64,000 bases of DNA from DASXVX01 sp036504075 (lineage in GTDB: Bacteria; Bacillota; Sulfobacillia; Symbiobacteriales; Symbiobacteriaceae): NCBI GenBank assembly GCA_036504075.1, contig DASXVX010000055.1, forward strand, positions 1-64,000, read 5' to 3'. This document shows positions 51,887 through 61,200 of this stretch, one piece after another (position 1 is the first letter of the stretch; every line of letters starts with the position of its first letter). The position numbers and the translations under genes are program-made. The notes beneath the pieces are model-generated. The model searched no databases. It was not told where the DNA came from and saw only the letters and a program-made list of their open reading frames with translations.

Positions 51887-54800
51887 ATGAAAAGAACGAT
51901 ACGCTATATGCTACTCCCCGCCTTCGCCTCCGTCCTGGTCTGGTCGATGGGACCGACCGTCCTGGCTGTTGACCGGTCCATGCTCTCCGTCCCGAAACAC
52001 GTGGGCGGCCTCGCCCTGGCGCAGGCCGCGGCGGGGCAGTCTACGGTCTCCGTGCTGCTCTCGACCCAGCCGGGTCAGGCGCAGGCCGTAGCCCGGATGG
52101 TGGAGCAGATGGGCGGTCAGGTGACCACGGTGCTGCAGTCTTCGGACTTCCTGACGGCCAGGGTCCCGGCCCAACAACTGGCGGATTTGGAGAAGGCCAA
52201 GTCTGTGCGGGCCCTGGGCATCAACCATCCGGTCCACCTGGACCCGCTGGCGATGCGCCCGCTGGCTGAGAAGAAGCCGTCCGTCCCGTCCGACGCCGAC
52301 CCGGCCCTGTCGCTGAAGATTACCCGGAACGAAGTCCGGGCGCCGGAACTCATGCGCGAGACCGGCAACGATGGCACCGGCGCCGTCATCGCCGTGGTGG
52401 ATACCGGCGTCGACCCCGGTCATCCGGACCTCGCCAAGACCACCGGCGGCGACACCAAGATCATCGACTGGCAGGACTTTACCGGCGAGGGCGACACCGA
52501 CACCAAGACGACCTCCACCCAGATGATCCCCGGCATCCGCTCGGTCTCCGGCGTCTACCACACCGGCATCTTCAAGGAATCCCAGATTCCCAAGGGCGAG
52601 ATGGAGTCGGACATCAACCGCAACGGCAAGAGCGACGACCAGTTCCCGGTGCTGGTGACCGACGCCCGCCAGAAGGGCGTCTACGATACGGTCTATGTGG
52701 ACACCAACCTGAACGGCGACTTCACCGACGAGAAGCCGCTGCATGTGTACAACGAGAGCTTTGATATCGGCCTCTTCGGTTCTGCCGAAGTCAAGGATGG
52801 CCATCAGCAGGGCGTCAATTTCGTCATCACCCGGATCGATGCCGGCGGCACGGGCATCAACCTGGGCTACGACGGCGGGGAGCACGGCACGCACGTGTCC
52901 GGCATCGCCGCAGGCAACGGCGCTTTCACCGGCATCGCCCCCGGCGCGAAGATCATGGCGATTAAAGTCCTCACCTCCGGCGGCTCCGGCGAGTGGGACG
53001 GCATCATCAAGGGCATGCAGTACGCCGCCGATCACGGCGCCAACGTCATCAACATGTCTCTGGGCGGCAACGACCCCAGCAACGACGGCAACGACCCGCA
53101 GTCGCTCTTCGTGAACGAGCTGTCGGAAAAGACGGGCGTGGTCTTCTCCATCGCCGCCGGCAACGCCGGCCCGGGCCTGAACACCGTGGGTCTGCCGGGC
53201 GTTGCGGGGGCCGCCATCACCTCCGGCGCCTATATCTCCCGCAACACCTGGAAGGCCGACTACGGTCTGGACGTGCCGCAGGACGGCATGTGGTACTTTA
53301 GTTCCAACGGGCCCCGGGCCGACGGCGGCCTGAAGCCGAACGTGATTGCCCCGGGCACCGCCAACTCGTCGATTCCGCTCTGGGCGGGCAAGTACGCCGT
53401 CTTCCAGGGTACGTCGATGGCGACGCCGCAGACCACCGGCGCCACCGCCTTGCTGGTCGGCGCCGCCAAGCAGTACGGACTGAGCGTGAAGGCGTGGCAG
53501 CTCACCCAGGCCCTGGAGGCCGGCGCCCGCCGCCTGGACGGCTACGGCTGGTACGAGCAGGGCCACGGCCTGATCCAGGCCGATGCCGCCTGGGATAACC
53601 TCCTGACCATCGCCCAGGAGTCCAACCCCAACCTGGTCTCCTTCGGCCGGGCCAAGGCCGGCACGTCGGCCACCGGCCTCTACGCCCGTGAGTTCGCCAT
53701 CGCCCCCGGCGCCGCCAAATGGACCCTCGGCAACCGGGAGTACTGGCGCTCCAAGCTCGACCTGACCTATCTGCCGGGCAACGGCCTGACCATTTCCGGC
53801 CCGGCGCAGGCGAACCTCTCCCCGCTGCAGCGCAAGGAGATTCCGCTGCAGTACCAGTACGACAACACGCCGGGCGTGTATGACGCCCTGATTCAAGCCC
53901 GGATTCCCGGCCAGACCTCCTACGCCACGGAGTATCTCTCGACGGTGGTGGTGCCCTACGAGTTCAACCCGGCCAAGGGCAACGCCATTTCCGGCATCAC
54001 GGGCACGCTCGGCCCCGCCCGCTACGCCCGGTACTTCGTCCGGGTGCCGGCCGGCACGGCGGAACTGGCGCTGAACCTTACGGTCCCGAATCAGCAGGGC
54101 CGGGTTCGCCTGGTGGCCTACCAGCCGGACGGCTCGGCTTATGGCACGGGCACGCCGTACGCCGGCGCCCCCAAGGGTCCGGACAAGCAGACGCTGACCA
54201 TTGCGAGCCCGACCGCCGGCGTCTGGGAGATTGACGCCTACGCTTCCCACGGCTCCATGAACTTCGGCATCGCGGAGAACAAGTACAGCATCGACATGGC
54301 GGCCCGGGGCGTCTACGCCAGCCCGGACCAGATCGGTCTCTCGCCGTTCTGGGGTATGGGGCAGTCCGCCAAGATCCACTTTAGCAACTACTATGGCGAC
54401 ATCAGGGCGACCGTGGCGGGCGTGGGCTTCGCGAGCCCCAAGGCCAGCAAGATGGATGTCAAGCACGGCGATGCCAACGCCCAGTTCTTTGATGTCGCCG
54501 ACGGCACGGCGCTTATCCGGGCCACCGTCTCGCAGGTGACCGACCCGAACGCCGACCTGGACATCGGCCTCTTCTACAGCGACCCGCAGGCCGGCTGGAT
54601 GCCGGTGGGCCAGGTGAGCAGCCACTGGCAGGACCGCCAGGCGCAGGTGCTGAACCCGGTGGCCGGCAAGTACGCCATTCAGGTGACGGGCAAGAACGTG
54701 CCCCAGGGCCAGACGAGCTTCCAGTTCGGCCTGACCCAGGTCCAGGGCGGCAAGGACATCGCCGCCAAGGGCGGGCCGCTCACGCAGGCTTTCGGCTCCC

Positions 54801-54919
54801 AGTGGGATGCCATGGTCACGTTCAAGACTCCGGCCAGCCCGGGTGCGTACGTCGGCGCCGTCACGGTGCAGGACGAGGCGGGCAAGGTGCTGACGGTGAT
54901 TCCGGTGGATGTGAAGTAA
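51887..54919 (+). CDS. Large secreted S8 subtilase, pyrolysin/TPPII-like layout
   Basis: A 1010-residue secreted protease. Signal peptide at residues 1-29, then an inhibitor-like prodomain (STVSVLLSTQPGQAQAVARM). The triad is Asp in VVDTGVDPGHPDL near residue 170, His in GGEHGTHVSGIAAG near 340, and Ser in GTSMATPQTTGATALL near 510. The Asp-His gap of about 170 residues is long, as in pyrolysin and tripeptidyl-peptidase II. The C-terminal 450 residues are beta-rich domains. ATG 51887 follows AGGAGG by eight nt. It stands directly before the small-gene cluster at 55-57 kb. Confidence 0.92.
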   Translation: MKRTIRYMLLPAFASVLVWSMGPTVLAVDRSMLSVPKHVGGLALAQAAAGQSTVSVLLSTQPGQAQAVARMVEQMGGQVTTVLQSSDFLTARVPAQQLADLEKAKSVRALGINHPVHLDPLAMRPLAEKKPSVPSDADPALSLKITRNEVRAPELMRETGNDGTGAVIAVVDTGVDPGHPDLAKTTGGDTKIIDWQDFTGEGDTDTKTTSTQMIPGIRSVSGVYHTGIFKESQIPKGEMESDINRNGKSDDQFPVLVTDARQKGVYDTVYVDTNLNGDFTDEKPLHVYNESFDIGLFGSAEVKDGHQQGVNFVITRIDAGGTGINLGYDGGEHGTHVSGIAAGNGAFTGIAPGAKIMAIKVLTSGGSGEWDGIIKGMQYAADHGANVINMSLGGNDPSNDGNDPQSLFVNELSEKTGVVFSIAAGNAGPGLNTVGLPGVAGAAITSGAYISRNTWKADYGLDVPQDGMWYFSSNGPRADGGLKPNVIAPGTANSSIPLWAGKYAVFQGTSMATPQTTGATALLVGAAKQYGLSVKAWQLTQALEAGARRLDGYGWYEQGHGLIQADAAWDNLLTIAQESNPNLVSFGRAKAGTSATGLYAREFAIAPGAAKWTLGNREYWRSKLDLTYLPGNGLTISGPAQANLSPLQRKEIPLQYQYDNTPGVYDALIQARIPGQTSYATEYLSTVVVPYEFNPAKGNAISGITGTLGPARYARYFVRVPAGTAELALNLTVPNQQGRVRLVAYQPDGSAYGTGTPYAGAPKGPDKQTLTIASPTAGVWEIDAYASHGSMNFGIAENKYSIDMAARGVYASPDQIGLSPFWGMGQSAKIHFSNYYGDIRATVAGVGFASPKASKMDVKHGDANAQFFDVADGTALIRATVSQVTDPNADLDIGLFYSDPQAGWMPVGQVSSHWQDRQAQVLNPVAGKYAIQVTGKNVPQGQTSFQFGLTQVQGGKDIAAKGGPLTQAFGSQWDAMVTFKTPASPGAYVGAVTVQDEAGKVLTVIPVDVK

Positions 54920-54930
54920 GTCCAGGCATA

Positions 54931-54973
54931 GTGTCCGGCCCGGTAGACATAAGATGAGACCGGGCCGTGACAC
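54931..54973 (+). terminator. Hairpin after the subtilase gene
   Basis: GTGTCCGGCCCGGT (54931-54944) pairs with ACCGGGCCGTGACAC (54959-54973) around a loop containing TAAGATG. There is no T-run, so it may instead be a promoter/regulatory hairpin for the next small gene. Confidence 0.5.
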
Positions 54974-54994
54974 TCGGACTCCGGGGAGGGACCC

Positions 54995-55177
54995 ATAATC
55001 TATCCAGCGGCGTACCTCTGGCCAGAGTATGGTGGAACGTTCAACCCGTACTTCGGCGGATTTGGGCACCTGAATCTGCCCCAGGCCGGGGCCGGCTTCT
55101 GGTGGCCGGGCTACACGTACCCGTTTAACTTCCAGCCGCCGTCGCTCTACGCGACAAAAGCGCTCTTTGTTGCATGA
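54995..55177 (+). CDS. Small aromatic-rich protein with a possible ATA start
   Basis: A 60-codon frame bounded by an in-frame stop at 54968 and TGA at 55175. It has no ATG, GTG or TTG start, but GGGGAGGG at 54983-54990 stands at ideal distance from ATA (54995) and ATC (54998). The product is unusually rich in Tyr, Phe, Trp, Pro and Gly (for example YLWPEYGGTFNPYFGGFG and FWWPGYTYPFNFQPP). A strong terminator follows the stop at once. I do not recognise it; composition recalls small coat or surface proteins. Whether it is translated is uncertain. Confidence 0.5.
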   Translation: MIYPAAYLWPEYGGTFNPYFGGFGHLNLPQAGAGFWWPGYTYPFNFQPPSLYATKALFVA

Positions 55178-55187
55178 ATCATTGCCG

Positions 55188-55237
55188 GCCCCCGGTGCGT
55201 AAGATGGGTTGAACAGCCCTGCTTGCGCACCGGGGGC
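55188..55237 (+). terminator. Hairpin after the 60-codon gene
   Basis: A 12-bp perfect stem GCCCCCGGTGCG/CGCACCGGGGGC (55188-55199 with 55226-55237), then TGTCGTCTTT. The loop again contains TAAGATG, as in the hairpin at 54931. Confidence 0.7.
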
Positions 55238-55284
55238 TGTCGTCTTTAGGAGACCCCGATGGCAGGGTGGGGGAGGCGGATACC

Positions 55285-55584
55285 TTGGCTCAGGTCACCA
55301 CGCACTCGCTGGAGCAACTGGTCGACGCCACGGCGGCAGCCGTAGGTCGGGCGATTGACAAGACTTTCAACAATCCGCCCAGCCCAGTGGGCCTCTTCGA
55401 ATTCACCACGGAGATTACATACAACGCCCAGTTCCAGCCCGTGGATGCTACAGATATCCTCTTGAATATCGCTTTTTTGGACCCACGGGAAAAGCTGCTG
55501 TATACGCTGGGCGACCAGTATGGCGTCCGGTTCCGCTTCTTCTTCCGGCCGGTGCCGCGGGAAGTACTGGTGCCGCCGACCTGA
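55285..55584 (+). CDS. Small protein of unknown family, paralogue 1
   Basis: A 99-residue protein starting at TTG 55285, eight nt after GGGGGAGG. An N-terminal amphipathic helix (HSLEQLVDATAAAVGRAIDKTF) is followed by two or three beta strands (GLFEFTTEITYNAQF, ILLNIAFL, VRFRFFFRPVP). No signal peptide. The helix-then-strands pattern recurs in the next two genes, which suggests one family. Function unknown. Confidence 0.65.
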   Translation: MAQVTTHSLEQLVDATAAAVGRAIDKTFNNPPSPVGLFEFTTEITYNAQFQPVDATDILLNIAFLDPREKLLYTLGDQYGVRFRFFFRPVPREVLVPPT

Positions 55585-55603
55585 TCGGCGGCCGGCGGCC
55601 CGG

Positions 55604-55655
55604 GGGACATGACCTCGGGACATGACCTCGGGACACGGCTTCGGGACACGGCCTC
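55604..55655. repeat. Four 13-bp tandem units between the small genes
   Basis: Two exact GGGACATGACCTC units followed by GGGACACGGCTTC and GGGACACGGCCTC, contiguous from 55604 to 55655. Just upstream of the CTG-started gene. Confidence 0.95.
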
Positions 55656-55672
55656 TTGGGGAGGGATGACGT

Positions 55673-55993
55673 CTGCAGGCGAAAGCTTTCGATCTGTCCG
55701 ATCTGCTCACCGCTTCCGGGGCCGCCATGGGCGCATCCAACCAGCGGCTCCGGCAGCAAAACGCGCCGGCGCTCCTGCAGACGTTTAACCTGACCCTGAT
55801 TTTCGGCGCCAATTTCGCCCTGGCCCCCGGCGACACCACGGTCTGCTTCAGCGGCGTCTCCCGCCCCAACGCCCAGATTCAGGCGCTGACCCGGGGGGTC
55901 ACCGGTGGCGGCAACGTGACCGTTTCGGCGACCTTTATTGCGGCACCCAGCCTGGTCCCCACGCCGCCCAAAGGGGGCGCGGGCGATCCTTGA
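55673..55993 (+). CDS. Small protein of unknown family, paralogue 2, probable CTG start
   Basis: The frame opens after a TGA at 55667. The only start candidates are CTG 55673, seven nt behind GGGGAGGG, and ATG 55727 with no ribosome site. From CTG it encodes 106 residues: an N-terminal helix (FDLSDLLTASGAAMGASNQRL), beta strands (QTFNLTLIFGANFAL, TTVCFSGV, GNVTVSATFIAAP) and a Pro/Gly-rich tail. It overlaps the next gene's TTG start by 4 nt, so the two are translationally coupled. Unrecognised; resembles its neighbours at 55285 and 55990. Confidence 0.6.
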   Translation: MQAKAFDLSDLLTASGAAMGASNQRLRQQNAPALLQTFNLTLIFGANFALAPGDTTVCFSGVSRPNAQIQALTRGVTGGGNVTVSATFIAAPSLVPTPPKGGAGDP

Positions 55994-56787
55994 ACATCGA
56001 AATGATCGAGCCGGGCCAGCGGTATTCCGTGGCCTTGGAAGTGCTGGCCTCTCCCGACGGGGTCTTCTTTACCCGGCACCGGGTCACTGCCGGAACGCCT
56101 GTCCCCGAAGGGGGCGGGCAGAGCTACCTGGTGGTGGCCGGCGAGTTCTGCACCCTGGAACTGACCCTCGGTCCGAACGGCCTGACCGTCCGGAAGCTAA
56201 AACTTTTAACCGTCAAGCGGGCGCACATCACCGCGGTGGTCACCCCCGGGGCGGAGGCGCCCGATTGGCTGCCCCAGGAATCCACCTACCTGATTTACGA
56301 CGGCGCCCGCACCGCCGCCACGGCCATCCCGGAGCGGTTCATTCCCCTGGACGGCATGGCGGCGGAGCGCTCCTGGCCGGCGGAGGACCTGATGCCCCTC
56401 GACCGGCTGGCGGTGGCGGTCGGCAGATCCGTCGCCCGCGCCAACGAGACGCTGGCCCGCAGCCACTGTGAGGCCGGGGTGGCACTGGTCTCCTCGGTGA
56501 CCATCCGGGTGGCCGTAGACCAGACCGACGTCGTTCAGGGGCGGGTCCTGGTCAATTTGGCGCGTCCCGGCCAGGAGGGTGCCGGCGGCACCAGCGCCAG
56601 TGGCAACGGCACCGGCGGTCAGGGCTCGACCACCGGCGGCAGCCCGCCTCAGTACGTGGAGCTGACCATGACGACCGTTCCCTGCGCGCCTTCTGATACC
56701 GTTGAGCAGTCCAAGCCTGAAGAATCTCCATCACTTCGGTCCTCAACTATCGAACAAGATGGTGGCTGGTTTCGTTGTAGAGGGTAA
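55990..56787 (+). CDS. Protein of unknown family containing the small-protein domain (paralogue 3)
   Basis: A 265-residue protein starting at TTG 55990 in a TTGA overlap with the previous stop. The first 125 residues are beta-rich (RYSVALEVLASPDGVFFTRHRV, SYLVVAGEFCTLELTLGPNGL). Residues about 135-190 (PLDRLAVAVGRSVARANETL, then VSSVTIRVAVDQTDVVQGRVLVNL) repeat the helix-plus-strands pattern of the two preceding small proteins. A Gly/Ser/Thr linker (about 195-215) and a polar tail follow. No signal or membrane helix. Function unknown. Confidence 0.6.
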   Translation: MNIEMIEPGQRYSVALEVLASPDGVFFTRHRVTAGTPVPEGGGQSYLVVAGEFCTLELTLGPNGLTVRKLKLLTVKRAHITAVVTPGAEAPDWLPQESTYLIYDGARTAATAIPERFIPLDGMAAERSWPAEDLMPLDRLAVAVGRSVARANETLARSHCEAGVALVSSVTIRVAVDQTDVVQGRVLVNLARPGQEGAGGTSASGNGTGGQGSTTGGSPPQYVELTMTTVPCAPSDTVEQSKPEESPSLRSSTIEQDGGWFRCRG

Positions 56788-56824
56788 AGAAACCCACCAC
56801 AAAATTGTCAGGAGGATGGCGTAG

Positions 56825-57073
56825 ATGGAACTGTTCAGCCCGGAGCAAATGGAGGTCCTGATGCTTGTCGCCGGTGCCGACGACCCCCTGGATACGGCCG
56901 TCCAGGTGCGCCGCCGGTGGGCATATATCCTCGGCGTGGCCAAGGCTGCCCAGCAGGGATTCCTGTTGGACACGGGACTGCCGCAGGTGATGGAGGAATG
57001 CGATACGTATGCCGTTCGGGCCGAAAAGGTGGTCGCCGCGCTGGACGAATGGCTGGCCGACCGTCAGGCATGA
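56825..57073 (+). CDS. Small helical protein, unknown function
   Basis: An 82-residue, almost entirely helical, acidic protein (MELFSPEQMEVLMLVAGADD to LDEWLADRQA) with AGGAGG seven nt before the ATG. It follows the previous gene by 37 nt and probably belongs to the same operon. No family recognised. Confidence 0.65.
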   Translation: MELFSPEQMEVLMLVAGADDPLDTAVQVRRRWAYILGVAKAAQQGFLLDTGLPQVMEECDTYAVRAEKVVAALDEWLADRQA

Positions 57074-57201
57074 GCTTTTGGGTTCAAACAACTACTGGTA
57101 TAATATGAGCAGCGCACAGCCGGAGTGACTGGCAGTGCGCTGCCGTTCTGTATGTTGGGCAGGAACGGCAGCAGAACGTCTGAAAGCGAGTGGTGCAGAA
57201 C

Positions 57202-58158
57202 ATGGAATACCGTCGTCTCGGTCGGAGCGGCCTCCACCTGAGCGAAATCTCGCTCGGGAGCTGGCTGACCTATGGCACCCGGTTGGAGATGGAACAGGCC
57301 CAGGCCTGCGTCCGCAAAGCTTACGAGCTGGGCATCAACCACTTTGACTGCGCAGTGGTGTACGGCACCAAACCCCACGAGGCGGAGGCCATGCTGGGCG
57401 ACGCGCTGAAAGAGTTCCCCCGCAATACGTTCACGGTGACCTCCAAGGCCTTCTGGAAGGTTGGTCCGTCGGCCTACGACCGGGGTCTCTCCCGCAAGCA
57501 CCTCGTGGAGCGGGTGGAGATGTCCCTCAAGGCCATGAAGCTCGATTACATAGACATTTACTACTGCCACCGGTATGATCCCGATACCGATCTGGAAGAG
57601 ACCCTGCGGGCGCTCGACGACCTGGTCGCCCAGGGGAAAATCCTGTACTACGGCTTCTCCGAGTGGACGGCGGCTCAGTTCGAGAACGCGGCGGCCATTG
57701 TCGACAAGCGGAACCTCCGCCGTCCGGTGGCCAGCCAGCCGGTCTATAACATCGTCAACCGCTACATCGAGAAGGAAGTCATGCCGATCTGCGAACGGGA
57801 AGGCATCGGCCAGATCGTCTTCTCCCCGCTGGCCCAGGGCGTGCTGACCGGCAAGTACCAGCCGGGCCAGGCCCCGCCCGCCGGCACCCGTGCCGCCGAC
57901 GACAAGGTGAACCAGTTCGTCCAGCGCATGGTCAACAACCAGGAACTGCTGGAGAAAGTGCAGAAGCTGGCGCCGATCGCGCAGCGGAACGACCTGACCA
58001 TGGCCCAGCTGGCCCTGGCCTGGACGCTGCGCCGGCCGGAAGTCACCAGTGCTCTGATCGGCGCCACCCGGCCCGAGCAAGTGGTGGAGAACTGCAAGGC
58101 GTCGGGCGTGAAGCTGCCGGAGGCCGACCTGGCCGAGATCGAGGCGCTGTTCGCGTAG
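57202..58158 (+). CDS. Aldo/keto reductase, Kv-beta/YghZ-like
   Basis: A 318-residue NADPH-dependent TIM-barrel reductase. The catalytic tetrad is Asp in FDCAVVYG with Tyr four residues on, Lys in VTSKAFW, and His in YYCHRYDPD. The fold signature GRSGLHLSEISLGSW at the N-terminus and SPLAQGVLTGKY near residue 213 are typical of the voltage-gated-channel beta-subunit group. It reduces aldehydes or ketones; the substrate is unknown. I use ATG 57202; GTG 57190 is possible. A clean terminator follows. Confidence 0.92.
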   Translation: MEYRRLGRSGLHLSEISLGSWLTYGTRLEMEQAQACVRKAYELGINHFDCAVVYGTKPHEAEAMLGDALKEFPRNTFTVTSKAFWKVGPSAYDRGLSRKHLVERVEMSLKAMKLDYIDIYYCHRYDPDTDLEETLRALDDLVAQGKILYYGFSEWTAAQFENAAAIVDKRNLRRPVASQPVYNIVNRYIEKEVMPICEREGIGQIVFSPLAQGVLTGKYQPGQAPPAGTRAADDKVNQFVQRMVNNQELLEKVQKLAPIAQRNDLTMAQLALAWTLRRPEVTSALIGATRPEQVVENCKASGVKLPEADLAEIEALFA

Positions 58159-58202
58159 CCGCGGGCCTGCATCCGGATCCGCCGCCAATCGGGAAGGTCG
58201 AA

Positions 58203-58232
58203 AAGGGACTCGCGGTTTGCCGCGAGTCCCTT
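58203..58232. terminator. Bidirectional terminator after the aldo/keto reductase
   Basis: A 13-bp perfect stem (58203-58215 with 58220-58232) and TTTG loop, between converging genes. AAAA and CCTT flank it. Confidence 0.85.
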
Positions 58233-58246
58233 CGCATTGGCTGCAC

Positions 58247-61200
58247 CTACTCCGGCCACTCCGGCCGGCGCCCCTGGTTGCGACCAATCCAGAACAGATC
58301 CAGCAGATTGACCCGACCGTCTGGCGTCAGGTCGGCCTCCGGCCTCCAGGCAGGCTGCCCCGGGAGACTCCCATAGGCGTTGATCAGTTCGCCCAGATCA
58401 TCGCTGTCGACGACCCCGTCGAAGTTCATGTCACCGGCGAGGAGGGTGACGGAGGGGAGGAGAGCGGTCTGTCCGTCCCCCACGACCACGCCGGTCCGGG
58501 TGGCGAGGGTCCAGCCAAACCGGACCACGGTAATCCGGTAGACACCAGGTTTCGGAGTGGCTACCCAGAACTGGCCGGTGCTGTCCGTCTCCGTCAGCGC
58601 CGTGAGCAGGCCGTCTTCCCCGTAGAGTTCCACCGACACCCCGGTGTGGTCTTCCCGACCTTCCAGCAGCACATGGCCCGAAATCCGGCCGGTGGGCGGC
58701 GGGTTGATCCCCGGGTCCGCCACCAGCACCCAGGTCGTGCCCTCGGCGAAGCGCATGTTGTCGCCGTTCTCGTCGGTATACGTGATGGGATCTTGTGGGG
58801 TGGGTTTGGACCACCGGCCGGTCCACATCCGGCCGTCCCGGTAGACGCAGGCCACGCCGGAGCCCAGGACCGTGGGGGCGACTTCCCATTCACCCACGTC
58901 CGCACGGTAAAAGGTTCGATGGGTGGCATACAGTACCACCACATTGCGGGCGGCGATCGGGCTGCCATCCTCCAGGAGGACGGGCCGGCCGCCTTCCTTC
59001 CGGAAATACTGCCCGCCGGCTGAATCCCACGCGAATGCGACATCCTGCGTCTGACCGGTGAACCGCACCGCCACCCGATCCCGGGCGATGCCGCCGGCCA
59101 TGGGACCCGTGGGCAGACCATTGGGGACGCCGACCGGCTGGACCCCCTGTGCGGCGACGCCGCTGCGAATCTGGGGGGTACCGGTGTACAGGTTGTGAGG
59201 CGCGGCCCGGTCCTCGGTCCGGTAGAAGTAGTCGCCGCTGCCGTAGATTTCATCGAGGTCGACGATGTCGATGGACTCCCGGGTCAGGGCGAGTGCGGAG
59301 TTGCTGCCCCCCGCATGGGCAAAGCCGCCGCCGTGCCCGGAGGCCAACTGGACCAGCGAATCCCGCGCACTCCGAATCGGCCCGATTTTCGCCAACGCAA
59401 GATCCGATCGGAACACGCCCAGAAACCGGGTGATGCCGGGGGCGACGGCGGTCTCGTACACGAGTTCTGCTGCGTTCAACGCCGCCTGGGGGCGCGCGTC
59501 GGGATGGTTGTCGATGACGGCGCTGAACTCCAGGGCCGCCCGGCCCGCCGGCACCGCGTAGAGCCGGATCTCGGGGTTGGAGCCGATCTGCACCGAGACG
59601 AGTTCCCCGGGGGCAGGCACCAGCGTGCTGGCAGCGGTACCCGCGGCGTTAGCACGCAACCAGGCGCTGCCGATGCGGACCAACATGCCCTCAGCCGGCA
59701 TGCCGTCTTCGAGAATACGGACGCTGACCGTGTTGGGGACGCCCGCCTGGAGCGTCCGGTTCGCCGGCGTCACTTCGATCGTATACGTGGGCATCGTAAC
59801 GCGGTGCTCCTGCCAGGCGGATTGATTTCCCGCCAGATCGATCGCGGCAGCTCGCACGCGGTAAGCCAGGTGATCCATCGGTAGCCGCACCGACGTGGTG
59901 AAAGCGATCATTCCACCGTACCCGCTTCCGATGGCGGAAGACCAGACCGGCTCGGGGGACAGAAGGTCCGGGGTGTACTCCAGGAGTAGCCCCCCGTTGG
60001 GGTACCCCAGGTTCTCAAAAATCGTGCCTGCCACCGTCAGGAACCCGTTGCGCACCACCAGGGGCACCGGACTCAGCTTCAACGTGGGCGGTGTCTCGTC
60101 GAGTACCGCGGTGAAGCGCTCCTCACTGGCGGGGTCGCCTTTGACCCGAATCCGCACCGGAATCGCCGTTCCTTCCGGGAGGTCGCCCGGCAGGTCGCCG
60201 GTGAGCAGGAACGGCCCCCAGGTGGTGTTCACATCGACAAACTGATCGTCGTTGACGGCGTACTCCAGCGTGTCGGCGTAGCTCCTGCCCTGGAGGACGT
60301 ACTTCCGGCCGGTACCCCGGCCGTCGAAGGCGTTGTCGATCCGAAACCGTCGGAATCGCACCACGAGGTCGAGGGTAGCTGTAGCCTCGGCGGCGGTCGC
60401 ATGGGGGCCGGGGTTCAGGACGACGGCGGTCAGGTGATACGTGCCCGCTTTCTGGGGTGCGAAATATCCGCTGCCCCCATAGCCGACGACCGTCGTGGTG
60501 ACGCCGTCGGGGTCCGTGATTGTGAGGTCCGTCTGGGAGTTGATTACCATGCTGCCGTTCGGGGTCTTCAGCCGCAGGTTTGCCTCCACCGTCTCACCGA
60601 CGTAGGCCGCACGGTCGACGGTCAGTTCGGATTGTCCCGAGCCGCCGGCGGTAAACCGGTAGGTTTCACCAGGGGCAAAGGTGACCGGACGCATGAGGGG
60701 AAAGGCGGGGGGGAGGAGGGTGTATCGATTGGACGCCCCTTGCCGTGACTCGCGCAGACCAAAGTTCACGGAGGCATATGTACGGGGTGTCACATAGGCG
60801 GGCTTGGCCATTGAGACCGACAGCTCCGGGGTGTCTTGTTGATAGATGTGCAGCACGGGCTCCATTACCTCAGGCGGCAGGCTGCCCGGCAGCACGGTTG
60901 CCTCGATTCGGGCCAGGTTTGCCGTGTCAAACAGAACTGGTGTTACTTCCCCCGGGTTCACCTGCCGGTCCAGGAGGGAAAGCCCGTAGTTGGCATTTGC
61001 CTGTTCCGACTGGAGAGTCAGATTCCACAGTCCGGGCGGCATCCAGATGGTAACCGGCCCGTCCTGGTTGAGTTCGAGCGTGCCTGGGTCGTCGATCCCC
61101 CCTGCTCCGGTGAAATCAAGGCGTGCGGGCTTCAGCGCCGAGGTAATGCTAAACCGGCCGAGGCCCGGGTCTGCACCATCCAGGTGGACGGGCGTCCGGC

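Noticed and set aside
51911..55069. Very long open frame on the minus strand across the subtilase gene
   Set aside because: It is antisense to a well-supported protease with all catalytic motifs. Its translation is a His/Arg/Gly/Val-rich shadow typical of GC-rich DNA, and it has no ribosome site.
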